NCBI RefSeq assembly: GCF_001042675.1
Contig: NZ_AP012333.1
Coordinates: forward strand, 1,488,001-1,552,000
Direction: 5' to 3'
Length of the DNA stretch: 64,000 nucleotides
DNA from: Parascardovia denticolens DSM 10105 = JCM 12538
Lineage (GTDB): Bacteria; Actinomycetota; Actinomycetes; Actinomycetales; Bifidobacteriaceae
Part shown: piece after piece, positions 46,117 to 54,517 of the stretch
Numbering within the stretch: the stretch's first letter is position 1
Layout: each line of letters opens with the position of its first letter
Notes under the pieces: model-generated
The model's database searches: none
Told to the model about the DNA's origin: nothing
The model's input: only the letters and a program-made list of their open reading frames with translations
Made by a program: the position numbers and the translations under genes

Positions 46117-46128
46117 CACGAGTGCTAA
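46102..46128. promoter_or_regulatory. CIRCE element (HrcA operator)
   Basis: TTAGCACTC (46102-46110), nine bases, GAGTGCTAA (46120-46128). This is a perfect match to the CIRCE consensus, about 140 bases before the groES start. Confidence 0.95.
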
Positions 46129-46199
46129 AAACCTACGCTCAAAGCGTTAATTTCCTTGGGAAACGCCCGGGTCCAGCCAAGAGCCGGCAAGCGCCAACC

Positions 46200-47210
46200 T
46201 TACCGCTTATCCAAAAGGGCGAAGGCGTCCACCCCCAATGAGTCCTCCGACCCGGTCGGGGCGTCCACCGGAATGGCCATATCGGATGCGGGGATGGGGA
46301 CCGGTTGGCTGGGAGGCACGGCCCGGGCGACCTGGCGGTGGGAGATGATCTCCCGGCTGCTGACGGCGATGGTGTCATCCCCGCTGGCGCCTTTGCCCAG
46401 GATCTTTTCCGCTTCGGCCACGGGCGAAGGCTCGTCCGATGAAGTCTGGACCGGCATGGCAGTAGTGGAAACCGAAGCCGCCATGCTCTGCTGACGCAGG
46501 TCTTCCATGGCCTTCTTGGCCTTTTTCCGATTGGCCGCGGCCTTCTCGCGCACGGCCAAGGTCAGGGTCTCCTGGATTTCCACCCGACTCATGGTGTCGG
46601 TCTTCTCCTCGGGCTCTTCCGACTTGATCAGGGCTTGGGCAACTTGGCTGGTGAAGTCGGACGGGGAGACGGGGAAAGAGGAGGAGGTGAGGTAGGCTTC
46701 AGGGTCGTCCGAAGAGACGGATGAAGGGGTCATATGACCCGCACGCAAGGATTTCTCCCAATCACGAGCGCGGGCGCTGGCTCGAGCACCCAAGCCCAAG
46801 ACCACGGCCAGTAAGGTGAGAGGGATGAAGAAAATCCACCAAGGAGCCGGAGTAGAGATTCCCAAAATCGCAAACACGACGGTTGCGGCCGAAAGCAGGG
46901 AGACGATGATCTGACGACGGCGGACGGCCTTCTTACGATTGGCTCGAACCCGTCTGATGTGGTCTTGCGACAAACTGTGCGTTGCTTCCTTCATCGTGCG
47001 CGCCTCCTTACCATCACGGTCGTCATGCCCTTCTGCCCGCTCTTCGTTCGGAACGTCGACGTCGACGATATGGAGGGAAGGCGAAAAGCGGTCATCGTCA
47101 TGCTCCGCCGCGTTCATCATCCCCCGCCGAGTCGCCAGGGGGACGAGCGCGACTATGGCCACCACCAGGGCCAGGGCTAAAACGATGCCACTCATCGATC
47201 CAAAGTCCAT
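46200..47210 (-). CDS. Conserved membrane protein, function unknown
   Basis: 336-residue protein with one N-terminal transmembrane helix (MSGIVLALALVVAIVALVPL), a long acidic loop, then two close helices near residues 105-145 (IIVSLLSAATVVFAILGI and IFFIPLTLLAVVLGLGARA). The second half is a charged, Ser/Pro-rich cytoplasmic or extracytoplasmic region with AVREKAAANRKKAKKAMEDL. No catalytic motif is seen. The start may be ATG 47210 or GTG 47219. It lies between groES and rimJ-like genes. I recognise no family. Confidence 0.65.
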   Translation of the reverse strand: MDFGSMSGIVLALALVVAIVALVPLATRRGMMNAAEHDDDRFSPSLHIVDVDVPNEERAEGHDDRDGKEARTMKEATHSLSQDHIRRVRANRKKAVRRRQIIVSLLSAATVVFAILGISTPAPWWIFFIPLTLLAVVLGLGARASARARDWEKSLRAGHMTPSSVSSDDPEAYLTSSSFPVSPSDFTSQVAQALIKSEEPEEKTDTMSRVEIQETLTLAVREKAAANRKKAKKAMEDLRQQSMAASVSTTAMPVQTSSDEPSPVAEAEKILGKGASGDDTIAVSSREIISHRQVARAVPPSQPVPIPASDMAIPVDAPTGSEDSLGVDAFALLDKR

Positions 47211-47318
47211 ACCCTTCACATTAAATCACATGCTTGTCATTTCAGGGGAAACCAGAGAGCCGTGTCGTCTTTTCCCGACCGCCAGGCAAGACGCCTTTCA
47301 GGGTATCGGTTCAAATTT

Positions 47319-47362
47319 CCAATCATAATTTAAGATGCCAATCAAAACGTCAATCAAAATAT
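47319..47362. promoter_or_regulatory. AT-rich CAATCA direct repeats before the membrane protein gene
   Basis: CAATCATAAT, CAATCAAAAC and CAATCAAAAT (near 47320, 47339 and 47351) repeat with 19- and 12-base spacing. On the minus strand TTGACG and AATTAT lie with a 17-base spacing, a plausible promoter. Confidence 0.3.
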
Positions 47363-47429
47363 AGGTTCAAAGGTCAAACACAACGATGACCAAAGATGCT
47401 GGACAGACGGCCACGGGCCCTTTGCGGTC

Positions 47430-48206
47430 TTACGATAGGTCGGAAGTCAGCAAAGAGTAGGAAAGATGGTCCCTCCATTGCCCATTGACATACATGTACC
47501 CGCGGCGAAGGCCTTCGCGGGTGAACCCCAGCTTCTCCGCCACCCTGATGGATCTGGCGTTTTCGGGCAGAACGTTGATTTCCAAACGATGAAGCCGGGG
47601 CCCTTGCGGATCTTTGAAAGCCCAATCGGCCAAGATGGCCACGGCCTGGGGGATATACCCGTGGCCGGCCTGTTGATGGGAGATCCAGTAGCCGATGGTC
47701 CCCGTGCGCAAGGCTCCGTAGTTGATGGCTCCGAGGGAAAGCTGGCCGATGAGGTCATCGTCCCGGTAGACGCCGAAGATCGTCCCCCGCCCTTCCTCTT
47801 CCGACTTGCGGATGTTCCCGATCCAAGCGTTATAAGTCAGGCCAGGCGTGCGTCCGTCATCCTGGCCGGACAAGGGATTTCCGGCGTCCCAAGGAGAAAG
47901 CCAGTCGGCGTTCCGCTCCCGTAAGGCGGACCAGGTTTCCTGATCGTCATATGTCAAAGGCCGCAGGCTGATGGCGGAAATGGGCAAAGGCGCCTCTTGG
48001 ACCCCTGAGTCGGGACCGAACTGGGAATCCAGGTCTTCGGCCAGCTGGGAAAGCTCCGAAACCCGGCCGCGCATGAAAGCCTCCCAGAGGCCATGGGGGG
48101 ACGGCCCCACCAGAGGAGGAACGATGAAATGGCTCTCGTCGATTGAGCCTGAGGCACCGCCGTCGCCCCGACCGGTGCTGAAGAGTTCTCGGAAGAAGGA
48201 GGACAT
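47430..48206 (-). CDS. GNAT acetyltransferase, RimJ/RimL-like
   Basis: 258-residue N-acetyltransferase; the family acetylates ribosomal protein N-termini or other amines. The GNAT fold lies in residues 95-258: LRPLTYDDQETW, GVYRDDDLIGQLSLG, TIGYWISHQQAGHGYIPQAV (motif A, acetyl-CoA loop) and LEINVLPENARSIRVAEKLG. About 90 residues precede it (FFRELFSTGRGDGGAS, SELSQLAEDLDSQFG), unrelated to GNAT and perhaps regulatory. ATG 48206 follows AAGGA. It is divergent from the folate gene, whose start is only 23 bases away. Confidence 0.85.
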   Translation of the reverse strand: MSSFFRELFSTGRGDGGASGSIDESHFIVPPLVGPSPHGLWEAFMRGRVSELSQLAEDLDSQFGPDSGVQEAPLPISAISLRPLTYDDQETWSALRERNADWLSPWDAGNPLSGQDDGRTPGLTYNAWIGNIRKSEEEGRGTIFGVYRDDDLIGQLSLGAINYGALRTGTIGYWISHQQAGHGYIPQAVAILADWAFKDPQGPRLHRLEINVLPENARSIRVAEKLGFTREGLRRGYMYVNGQWRDHLSYSLLTSDLS

Positions 48207-48229
48207 ATTCCTTATGATAAGGTGAAAGA

Positions 48230-49165
48230 ATGACCAGACCTGCTGACCCGTCTCATGACACGCTCGACACGCGCGACACTCTCGACACACGTAGCGCGAG
48301 CGACACGCATGGCGCACACGCCGGACGAGACCGGCAGACCGCCCCCGACAAGCACGCCGTGGGTAACGGGTCTAGCGGAAGCGACGAGCGGAAGGGTTCC
48401 TTGCGCACGACGATCTTGGCCCGCCGTCGCCGGTTGAGTCCAAAGGATTCTTGGGAAGGAGGGCGTCAACTGGTCGCCAAGCTTGACTCATCCATTTTGG
48501 CTGAACGGATCCGAGCCGCACGGACCGTCGCCGCCTACCTGCCTGCCTTGGGAGAAGTCAGTTCCCAGCCTTTGCTCGATTATCTTCAGGCCCTCCCCCA
48601 GGCCACCGACGGCGAAGGGACCGCCCATGAAACCGGGGTGACCGATGATGACAAGCAAGGACGGACCACCCTCGTCCCCAAACTACGGAATCCCCGGTCC
48701 ACCCATTTCATCGGAAGGGTGGCCAATCAAACCGGTCGAAGCGCCATGACCAGGCGGATCAGTCTGGATTGGGCCATCTATCAGTCCACGGACCGGGCAG
48801 AACGGGTCTCCTCCCTCTTTCCCCGCGACCCCTTGGGCCCTGGGCTCGGAGAGGAGGCTTTGCGGCAGGCCGACATCATCTTTCTGCCGGCTTTGGCCCT
48901 GGACGCGGATGGGAACCGACTCGGCCATGGAAGCGGCTGGTATGATCAGGCGCTGGTTTACGCCGCAAAGCAAGCCATAATAGTTGGCATCATCTGGCCT
49001 TGGGAGCTAAGCGAAGATTTACTCCCCCACGCAAGCTGGGACCTTCCCGTCTCCTTCATCGCGAGCCCCGACGGCGTCATCCCTTGCGGACGGCGGTCTG
49101 ATGATTCGGCCGCAAGCGCCGTTCTCCGTCCCCGGCCGACGGGTGTATCCCCCAGCGCATCCTGA
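48230..49165 (+). CDS. 5-formyltetrahydrofolate cyclo-ligase with repetitive N-terminal extension
   Basis: Converts 5-formyl-THF to 5,10-methenyl-THF with ATP. The family signature LDADGNRLGHGSGWYDQAL and the basic start RRLSPKDSWEG are present, along with FLPALALDADG. About 57 residues precede the conserved part and include repeats (HDTLDTRDTLDTR) and a Gly/Ser stretch. A middle insertion (residues 120-170, EGTAHETGVTDDDKQG) is variable. AAGGTG lies five bases before ATG 48230. The N-terminal repeat is unlikely to be needed for catalysis. Confidence 0.85.
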   Translation: MTRPADPSHDTLDTRDTLDTRSASDTHGAHAGRDRQTAPDKHAVGNGSSGSDERKGSLRTTILARRRRLSPKDSWEGGRQLVAKLDSSILAERIRAARTVAAYLPALGEVSSQPLLDYLQALPQATDGEGTAHETGVTDDDKQGRTTLVPKLRNPRSTHFIGRVANQTGRSAMTRRISLDWAIYQSTDRAERVSSLFPRDPLGPGLGEEALRQADIIFLPALALDADGNRLGHGSGWYDQALVYAAKQAIIVGIIWPWELSEDLLPHASWDLPVSFIASPDGVIPCGRRSDDSAASAVLRPRPTGVSPSAS

Positions 49166-49283
49166 AATCCTGTCCGCCCAGCGAAATACCAGCGACGCCG
49201 CCACCCTGCTCGTCCGGCGACTTACTAGGATGGGTTCAGTACCGCTTCTCAGGGACACAAGACAGAACAGGAAACAGGAAAGC

Positions 49284-49490
49284 ATGCCAACTTACCATTA
49301 CCGTTGCAAAAACTGCGGCTATGACTTCACCGAAGTCCGTTCCTTCTCCGACGTGCCAGTGACCGTCTGTCCTCAGTGCGGGCAAGAAGAGGTCCGTCAG
49401 GTCTATTCCGCCGTCCCCATCTCTTTCAAAGGGAGCGGCTTCTACCGGACGGACAGGCATTCCCCCGGTTCCTCCTCCAATAAAGGCTGA
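49284..49490 (+). CDS. FmdB-family zinc-ribbon protein
   Basis: 68 residues. CKNCGYDF and VCPQCGQEEVRQVYSAVPI form the Cys4 zinc ribbon of the putative regulatory FmdB family. ATG 49284 has ACAGGA before it. The KGSGFYRTD segment after the ribbon is common in this family. It lies between the folate gene and the SAF protein; the function is not known. Confidence 0.88.
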   Translation: MPTYHYRCKNCGYDFTEVRSFSDVPVTVCPQCGQEEVRQVYSAVPISFKGSGFYRTDRHSPGSSSNKG

Positions 49491-49610
49491 AATCCCCTTG
49501 TGGATAAGTTATCCACATAACAACACGCCTGGGGATAAGGCGTGTTTCACATTTGACCGCATTCGCTCTCATCGCTCGCCTTTCCGACCGGAATCTCCTA
49601 TAACGGAGGC

Positions 49611-50519
49611 ATGAGAAAAACACGCGATGATACCGAAACGACGCTCCCCCGTCTAAACGAGACGCCACGGGGAAGCCATCTTCACGACCCGGGCATGGAC
49701 CGCAGGGGCCATCCCGGCAGCCAGAGTGCGGGCGATGAAGTCGGCCGCCGCAAGCGCAGGTCCCAACCCCAGTCCAGGCGTAGGAAAAGGCCTCCCCTCT
49801 TGCAGATTCTCCTGCCCACTTTTTGGGCGCGCCTTCATGGCACCACAGTGACCACCCCTTCTTCGCAGCAAAGCCTTCAAACCTCCTTCCGCCTAAAGAA
49901 GATCGCGACGGCCTTCCTCATCTCTCTCATGGCTTTTTGCCTGATTCAGATAGGGTTGACGGTCAGCAGCAACCAAAGCGCCTTCGTAGCCGCCCGTGAC
50001 ATTTCCCAAGGTCAGGAAATCCATCCCGGCGACATCGCCCAAGTGAGGATGCGGACGAATCCTCTGGCTACGAGGACCGTCAAGTCGGCCTCGGCGGTTT
50101 TGGGGCGAAGGGCGGCCATCCCTTTGAGGAAGGGGGATCCCCTTGTCCCCACAGCGGTGAAAGCGGCGGAGGATTATCCGGCTGACTATACGACCATAGC
50201 CCTGACGCCGGCCAGCCAGATCTCGTCCCTGTCTCCAGGGCAAAAGGTGGACTTGGTCACCGAGAAAACCGAATCATGCCATGCTTCTCCGGTGGAAACG
50301 GGGAAACCTGGAATGGGAACGCAGGGCGTAGAAATCTGCTATGTGGCCAAAGGGGCCATCGTCCTGGGACGACCGGGAGAGAAGCGCACGGCGTTTTCCC
50401 TAACGGATTCGGACCAATCCCGCAAGGAAATCGTTTTCGCCCTGCCGGTGGAGTCCGCCTTGGCCCTCACTAACCTGGGCGAAGACGCCCCCATCCTCAT
50501 CACCAACATCCGATCATGA
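49611..50519 (+). CDS. CpaB/RcpC-like SAF-domain protein
   Basis: 302 residues with an unusually basic, low-complexity N-terminus (RRRKRPPLLQILLPTFW, residues 50-75), one transmembrane helix (IATAFLISLMAFCLIQIGLT, about 98-117), then a SAF domain (FVAARDISQGQEIHPGDIAQ, TRTVKSASAVLGRRAAIPLR) and a pilus-assembly-like second half (LSPGQKVDLVTEK). CpaB/RcpC proteins act in Flp/Tad pilus assembly, but no pilin, ATPase or TadE-like gene is nearby, so it is an orphan here. A GGAGG lies very close to ATG 49611. Confidence 0.7.
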   Translation: MRKTRDDTETTLPRLNETPRGSHLHDPGMDRRGHPGSQSAGDEVGRRKRRSQPQSRRRKRPPLLQILLPTFWARLHGTTVTTPSSQQSLQTSFRLKKIATAFLISLMAFCLIQIGLTVSSNQSAFVAARDISQGQEIHPGDIAQVRMRTNPLATRTVKSASAVLGRRAAIPLRKGDPLVPTAVKAAEDYPADYTTIALTPASQISSLSPGQKVDLVTEKTESCHASPVETGKPGMGTQGVEICYVAKGAIVLGRPGEKRTAFSLTDSDQSRKEIVFALPVESALALTNLGEDAPILITNIRS

Positions 50520-50530
50520 AACCGCACGGC

Positions 50531-50746
50531 CTACTTCTTGCTGTAAAACACGGCCCAGTGTGGAGGAAGCTCGTTCAGGATCCGCCTGTCCTCGTCAGCT
50601 TCCTTCATGGCTTCGGTCACCCCATCCGCCGGGTCCTTTTTCACCCCGTCGGCGTCAAAAAGCTCCGTCCCTTTACGGACCACCCGCTTATACTTCTTCC
50701 TGCGGGCGGGCAAAGGGGAAGGTCCTTCAGGCGAGTTTGTCATCAT
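50531..50746 (-). CDS. Small conserved protein overlapping the helicase-like gene
   Basis: 71 residues, highly charged: RRKKYKRVVRKGTELFDADG, then KEADEDRRILNELPPHWAVFY at the end. It starts at ATG 50746 or 50743, overlapping the end of the upstream helicase-like gene by about 20 bases, so it is probably translationally coupled. No family is recognised. It converges with the SAF gene. Confidence 0.55.
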   Translation of the reverse strand: MMTNSPEGPSPLPARRKKYKRVVRKGTELFDADGVKKDPADGVTEAMKEADEDRRILNELPPHWAVFYSKK

Positions 50747-53700
50747 AACTGTTGGCCAGGTAAGCCACGATGCGGTCCACCTCTTTGTCGGGATTGACGA
50801 ACATACCGACGCTCCAGACGTACATGACGGACCAGCCCAACATTTCCAAGTCTTCCACATCGAAGCGATGACACTGTCTGGTGGAAGGGACGGTCATGAA
50901 ACGGCTGTCATCCGTACAGATGGCCAGGGTGTAATCCTTGTCAGGAAGACCGACCACCAAAGGAATCCGATCGCCATGATTGTAACCATAGTTCATGCAT
51001 ACCTGAAGACCGCGCTGACGGATGCGGTCGGCCAAATCAGGAAGCAAGGCCTGCGTCTCGTCCGTATGTTCATGCGGTTTGGCATAGGCGGCGTCCTCAG
51101 TATGGGCCAATCCTTGCGCCCACGCCAGGACGCTCTTGAGCATCAAGGGGCCGGATTGGCGGATGCGGTCCAGCTCCATGTCTTCCGCGGTGATGGTGGC
51201 GACGATGTCCAGATTGCGCTGGGGAAGGGCCAAGGCATCCAGCAGCATCTTTTCGGCCGCCGGCTTCTCCAAAGACCCGAATTGAGGGTAAAGCTGGCCT
51301 TGGTTGTTGCGGCCGTAGCCGATGGAGAGGATCACGTCCGTCGCCCAGACCCCAGCCACTTGGTCGATGCTGGCCAGGCTGACATGCCTGAGGAAACGGG
51401 CGAAGGATTCATGTCCGGCGGAACGGGATTTGAGTTCCGCCCCGATGCGCAGGCGTTGGTTGTCGCTCAAGCATACGACCGCCAGGCGGTAAGAGGCCGT
51501 GGCCTCGCCCAGATCCTTGTAACGCTCCTCAATCAGATCTGCCACCTTCTTGACCTCGCCGGCGGTGGTCTCCACGACCCCGCTGACCACCGAGGCCAGG
51601 CCGGTAGCGTCCACATAATGGTAGATGACCTTGCCGCGGGCGTCTTCCATGGCCAAGGAGGGAATGGAGTTCCCATAGCCGTTGTTGCGCAGGAAGGCTT
51701 CCAGACGGATATCACGGGCGTTGCCGCGATTATGGCGGCGAATCGACGGCAGAAGGTCAATGAGCTTGCTCAAAGAGGGGCAGGAGACGGTCTCCTTGTG
51801 GGCCAGGACGATCACGGTGTTGACCCGGGCCAGGACGCTCAGCAACTCCAGGGGATGCAGGTGGGCGGAAGCGTCGATGACGCCGACGTCAGCCAAAGGC
51901 ATCAAAGGCGTGGACGAAGCCAGGGCGGCGGGAGTGGCCACCATGATCGGCTTGGCGGCGCTGACGATATCTCCATATTCGCGCTGCAGCCGCTGCATGC
52001 CGATCGTGTTCTTGCTGGCGAGCAAAGTATGCAGTTGGTTCGCCTCGGAAGCCCTGGTATAAAGGATCTCGGACAAACGTCCCATCATCTCCTGGGAGAC
52101 CATGGTCCCAATACTGCGGACATGCTCCGTGTCGACTTGGACGAAACGCTCGGAGACGGAGGACAGGGTCGCCCCATCCTGGTTGGAGATGATGGGGGAC
52201 GATTTCATGATGTCCTCGAAGACCGTGGCCCACCAGGAAAGCAGAAGCTCGGCGGGGGCGGTGTCTTTATCCAACTCGCGGGCGCGGAAATCATCGACCA
52301 GCTTGCCCAGCCCCAGGTCGGCGCATTCCTTCAGCAGGTAAGCCCGTTCCGGCAGGGTGTCAAGAGCCCGGTGATCATCGAATAGTTTGCGCAGACGGGT
52401 CTCCAGGGCGGCGAATTCCACGCGCTCCAAACCAGCCCGTTCAGGCGTGGGGGCGAGGACGGCATCCAAAGCGGTGATGTCGCGTTCCAAGACCTCCTGG
52501 GTCTCCACGATCTCATCCAGCTTGTTCGGCAGGACGGGCCATCCCCCACGGGGGACGAAGCGCCGCCATTGGGCGGCTTGTTCCGCGACGATGACCAAGG
52601 CGTCATGCAGGCTTTCCACATGGGCGCCGGGGCGCAGCAGGCTCTTGGCCTCCTTGGTCAGACGATGACGTTCCCAATAGCCAAGCTTGCTTTCCCGCTT
52701 CTTGCGGTCTTCCTTGGAACGGGTCGCCTCGATCATGGCATCGATGTCGCGTTCGAAGATGGCCGGTTGGAAGATGTCCAAGACCCGACGCAGGTTGGTC
52801 AGTACCGTCACTTGGGCGGACCAGTCCTGAACGTTCTGGGCGATGGGGAAACCGCAGGTCTCCACCGTGCGTTCGATCTGCTCGCGGGTTTGCGGCAAAA
52901 GGGTGTCCAACAGGTCGACGACCCGCTTATAGGCGGCGATGGCCTCGTCCTCGCTGTAAAGGGCAGCCCCGTACCAAGCCGTGTCATCAGGGCCGATGAG
53001 GTACCCCCCTAGTTCTCCAAGACGGATGAGCTTCTGGCACCATTCTTTCTCATGTCCAATCATGGCATGCGCGGTCTGGGTACTCAGGCGCACCCTGGTG
53101 GAAGGATGCATGGGCAAGGCGGAGATTCGGGCGAGATTCTCCAAAGTCTCGTACGCGGAGACGTCCCAGTTCTTGTTCTTCCCATGCAAGTCGCCTAAGT
53201 AACGGCTGAGTCGGGCGCGCACTCCCACCAATTCATCGGCGGTCTGTTCGAAGATGCTGGAGGCGGATCCCTTCTGGAAGCCGACGGCGGCGATGAGTTG
53301 CCTGTCGATAGACTCGTTGAACCCGTCGTCGGAGATGTCCATGACCAGATTGGCCACGGCATGGCTGGCGGCGGCGCGGATGAAACGGCGCTTCTGCGCG
53401 GAGACGCCAGGGGCGTACAGCACAGTCCGCCCGCTCATGGCTGCCCTGGTGGCGATGGCGAGGGCTTCCTCGCTGGCGTCCTTGTTCGACGGCATCTCCA
53501 AGACCATGCTCTGACCGCTGGTCGCCGCCTGGGCGACGTACCGGGTTTCGTTGTCGACGTCGCCGACCCCCATCTCATCGTGGGGATCGCCGTCATAGGG
53601 ACGGAAATCGGGTATCAGCCGTTCCTTCAAAGCCTGTCGGGCGTCGTCGACTCCCGCGAGCGCATCCAGGGTGGAATTGCCGCTGGCGCCAGCTATTTCC

Positions 53701-54512
53701 TGATTGATGATGGTCCGGGTATCGTTGAGGACCAGCGTGGAAGTCTGAATGAAATTGCCGATGATCATGCTGCGTTCGATGGCGAAGTGGGGCAGCCTCT
53801 CTCCCACTTGCTCCGTCATGGCGGCGTAAAGCTTGCGGGATTCCTCAAGGACCCCCGAATACTCGAACCCATCCATGATCTCTTGGACCTCCAGATGGAC
53901 GCCGACCGCTTCCAGGGCCTGTATGTAAGAGGCGTTTAGTTCGATGGAGCCGGTGATCGAGATTTCGGCTTGGAAGAGGGACTGGGTATCCTCAGGCCGG
54001 GCCACGGTGATGGGGTAAAAGGCGACGGGCATGCGATGCCCATCCCAGGTGGCCACACCAAGGCAGAGGGAGATGAAAGCGACCCCATTGCTTTTCTGGT
54101 TCTCCTCCTGCTCGTCCAGCACCCGGTACAATTGGCGATCGGCCGCCTTTAGAGAGGAATTATCGCGGAAAAGGCTGTTCAACTTCACGGTCTTGTTGAC
54201 CATGAACTGGGACATCCCCGCCGGATGGGCGTTGTCCAGGTTGAAGCGGTTCCGCAACCGGGAGATATCCTCCACCGGGGTATTGCCGCTCAAGGCGTGG
54301 TAATCCTTATACCAGGAACGCATATCATCCAAAGCCTCTTGCCGGATCTCCGCCAGAGAGGCAGACGCCGACTCCTGCGCCTGCACAACAGCCGCCTCTT
54401 CGGTCGAGGTCTTGCTCGCGTCTTGCGCGGGATCCACCGCCTGAGCTTCTTCGGCTTCAGCCGCCTTGCGAGCTAAGGCTTTTTCGGATTTACGGGACTT
54501 CCTGTCTGTCAT
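50727..54512 (-). CDS. Large helicase-nuclease-like pseudoenzyme (degenerate SF1/DUF4011-like)
   Basis: 1261 residues. The overall layout follows UPF1-like superfamily 1 helicases with a C-terminal restriction-endonuclease fold (DUF4011/MTES_1575 type), but the key sites are lost. The Walker A position reads VLEMPSNKDASEEALAI instead of GPPGTGKS (Lys to Ala), near residue 335. The Walker B-like segment reads GVIDASAHLHPLEL. The nuclease-like end (QVCMNYGYNHGDRIPLVVGL, SRFMTVPSTRQCHRFDVEDL, WSVMYVWSVGMF) keeps the fold, but catalytic acidic residues appear replaced (IPLVV for IDLAV). It is likely a structural or nucleic-acid-binding protein. It follows an FHA gene; ATG 54512 has GGGAG nine bases upstream. 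Confidence 0.6.
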   Translation of the reverse strand: MTDRKSRKSEKALARKAAEAEEAQAVDPAQDASKTSTEEAAVVQAQESASASLAEIRQEALDDMRSWYKDYHALSGNTPVEDISRLRNRFNLDNAHPAGMSQFMVNKTVKLNSLFRDNSSLKAADRQLYRVLDEQEENQKSNGVAFISLCLGVATWDGHRMPVAFYPITVARPEDTQSLFQAEISITGSIELNASYIQALEAVGVHLEVQEIMDGFEYSGVLEESRKLYAAMTEQVGERLPHFAIERSMIIGNFIQTSTLVLNDTRTIINQEIAGASGNSTLDALAGVDDARQALKERLIPDFRPYDGDPHDEMGVGDVDNETRYVAQAATSGQSMVLEMPSNKDASEEALAIATRAAMSGRTVLYAPGVSAQKRRFIRAAASHAVANLVMDISDDGFNESIDRQLIAAVGFQKGSASSIFEQTADELVGVRARLSRYLGDLHGKNKNWDVSAYETLENLARISALPMHPSTRVRLSTQTAHAMIGHEKEWCQKLIRLGELGGYLIGPDDTAWYGAALYSEDEAIAAYKRVVDLLDTLLPQTREQIERTVETCGFPIAQNVQDWSAQVTVLTNLRRVLDIFQPAIFERDIDAMIEATRSKEDRKKRESKLGYWERHRLTKEAKSLLRPGAHVESLHDALVIVAEQAAQWRRFVPRGGWPVLPNKLDEIVETQEVLERDITALDAVLAPTPERAGLERVEFAALETRLRKLFDDHRALDTLPERAYLLKECADLGLGKLVDDFRARELDKDTAPAELLLSWWATVFEDIMKSSPIISNQDGATLSSVSERFVQVDTEHVRSIGTMVSQEMMGRLSEILYTRASEANQLHTLLASKNTIGMQRLQREYGDIVSAAKPIMVATPAALASSTPLMPLADVGVIDASAHLHPLELLSVLARVNTVIVLAHKETVSCPSLSKLIDLLPSIRRHNRGNARDIRLEAFLRNNGYGNSIPSLAMEDARGKVIYHYVDATGLASVVSGVVETTAGEVKKVADLIEERYKDLGEATASYRLAVVCLSDNQRLRIGAELKSRSAGHESFARFLRHVSLASIDQVAGVWATDVILSIGYGRNNQGQLYPQFGSLEKPAAEKMLLDALALPQRNLDIVATITAEDMELDRIRQSGPLMLKSVLAWAQGLAHTEDAAYAKPHEHTDETQALLPDLADRIRQRGLQVCMNYGYNHGDRIPLVVGLPDKDYTLAICTDDSRFMTVPSTRQCHRFDVEDLEMLGWSVMYVWSVGMFVNPDKEVDRIVAYLANSYDDKLA

Positions 54513-54517
54513 AGCGG

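Noticed and set aside
50607-52385. Plus-strand frame of 592 residues opposite the helicase-like gene
   Set aside because: It has no ribosome site or protein-like motifs and lies antisense to a continuous large gene.
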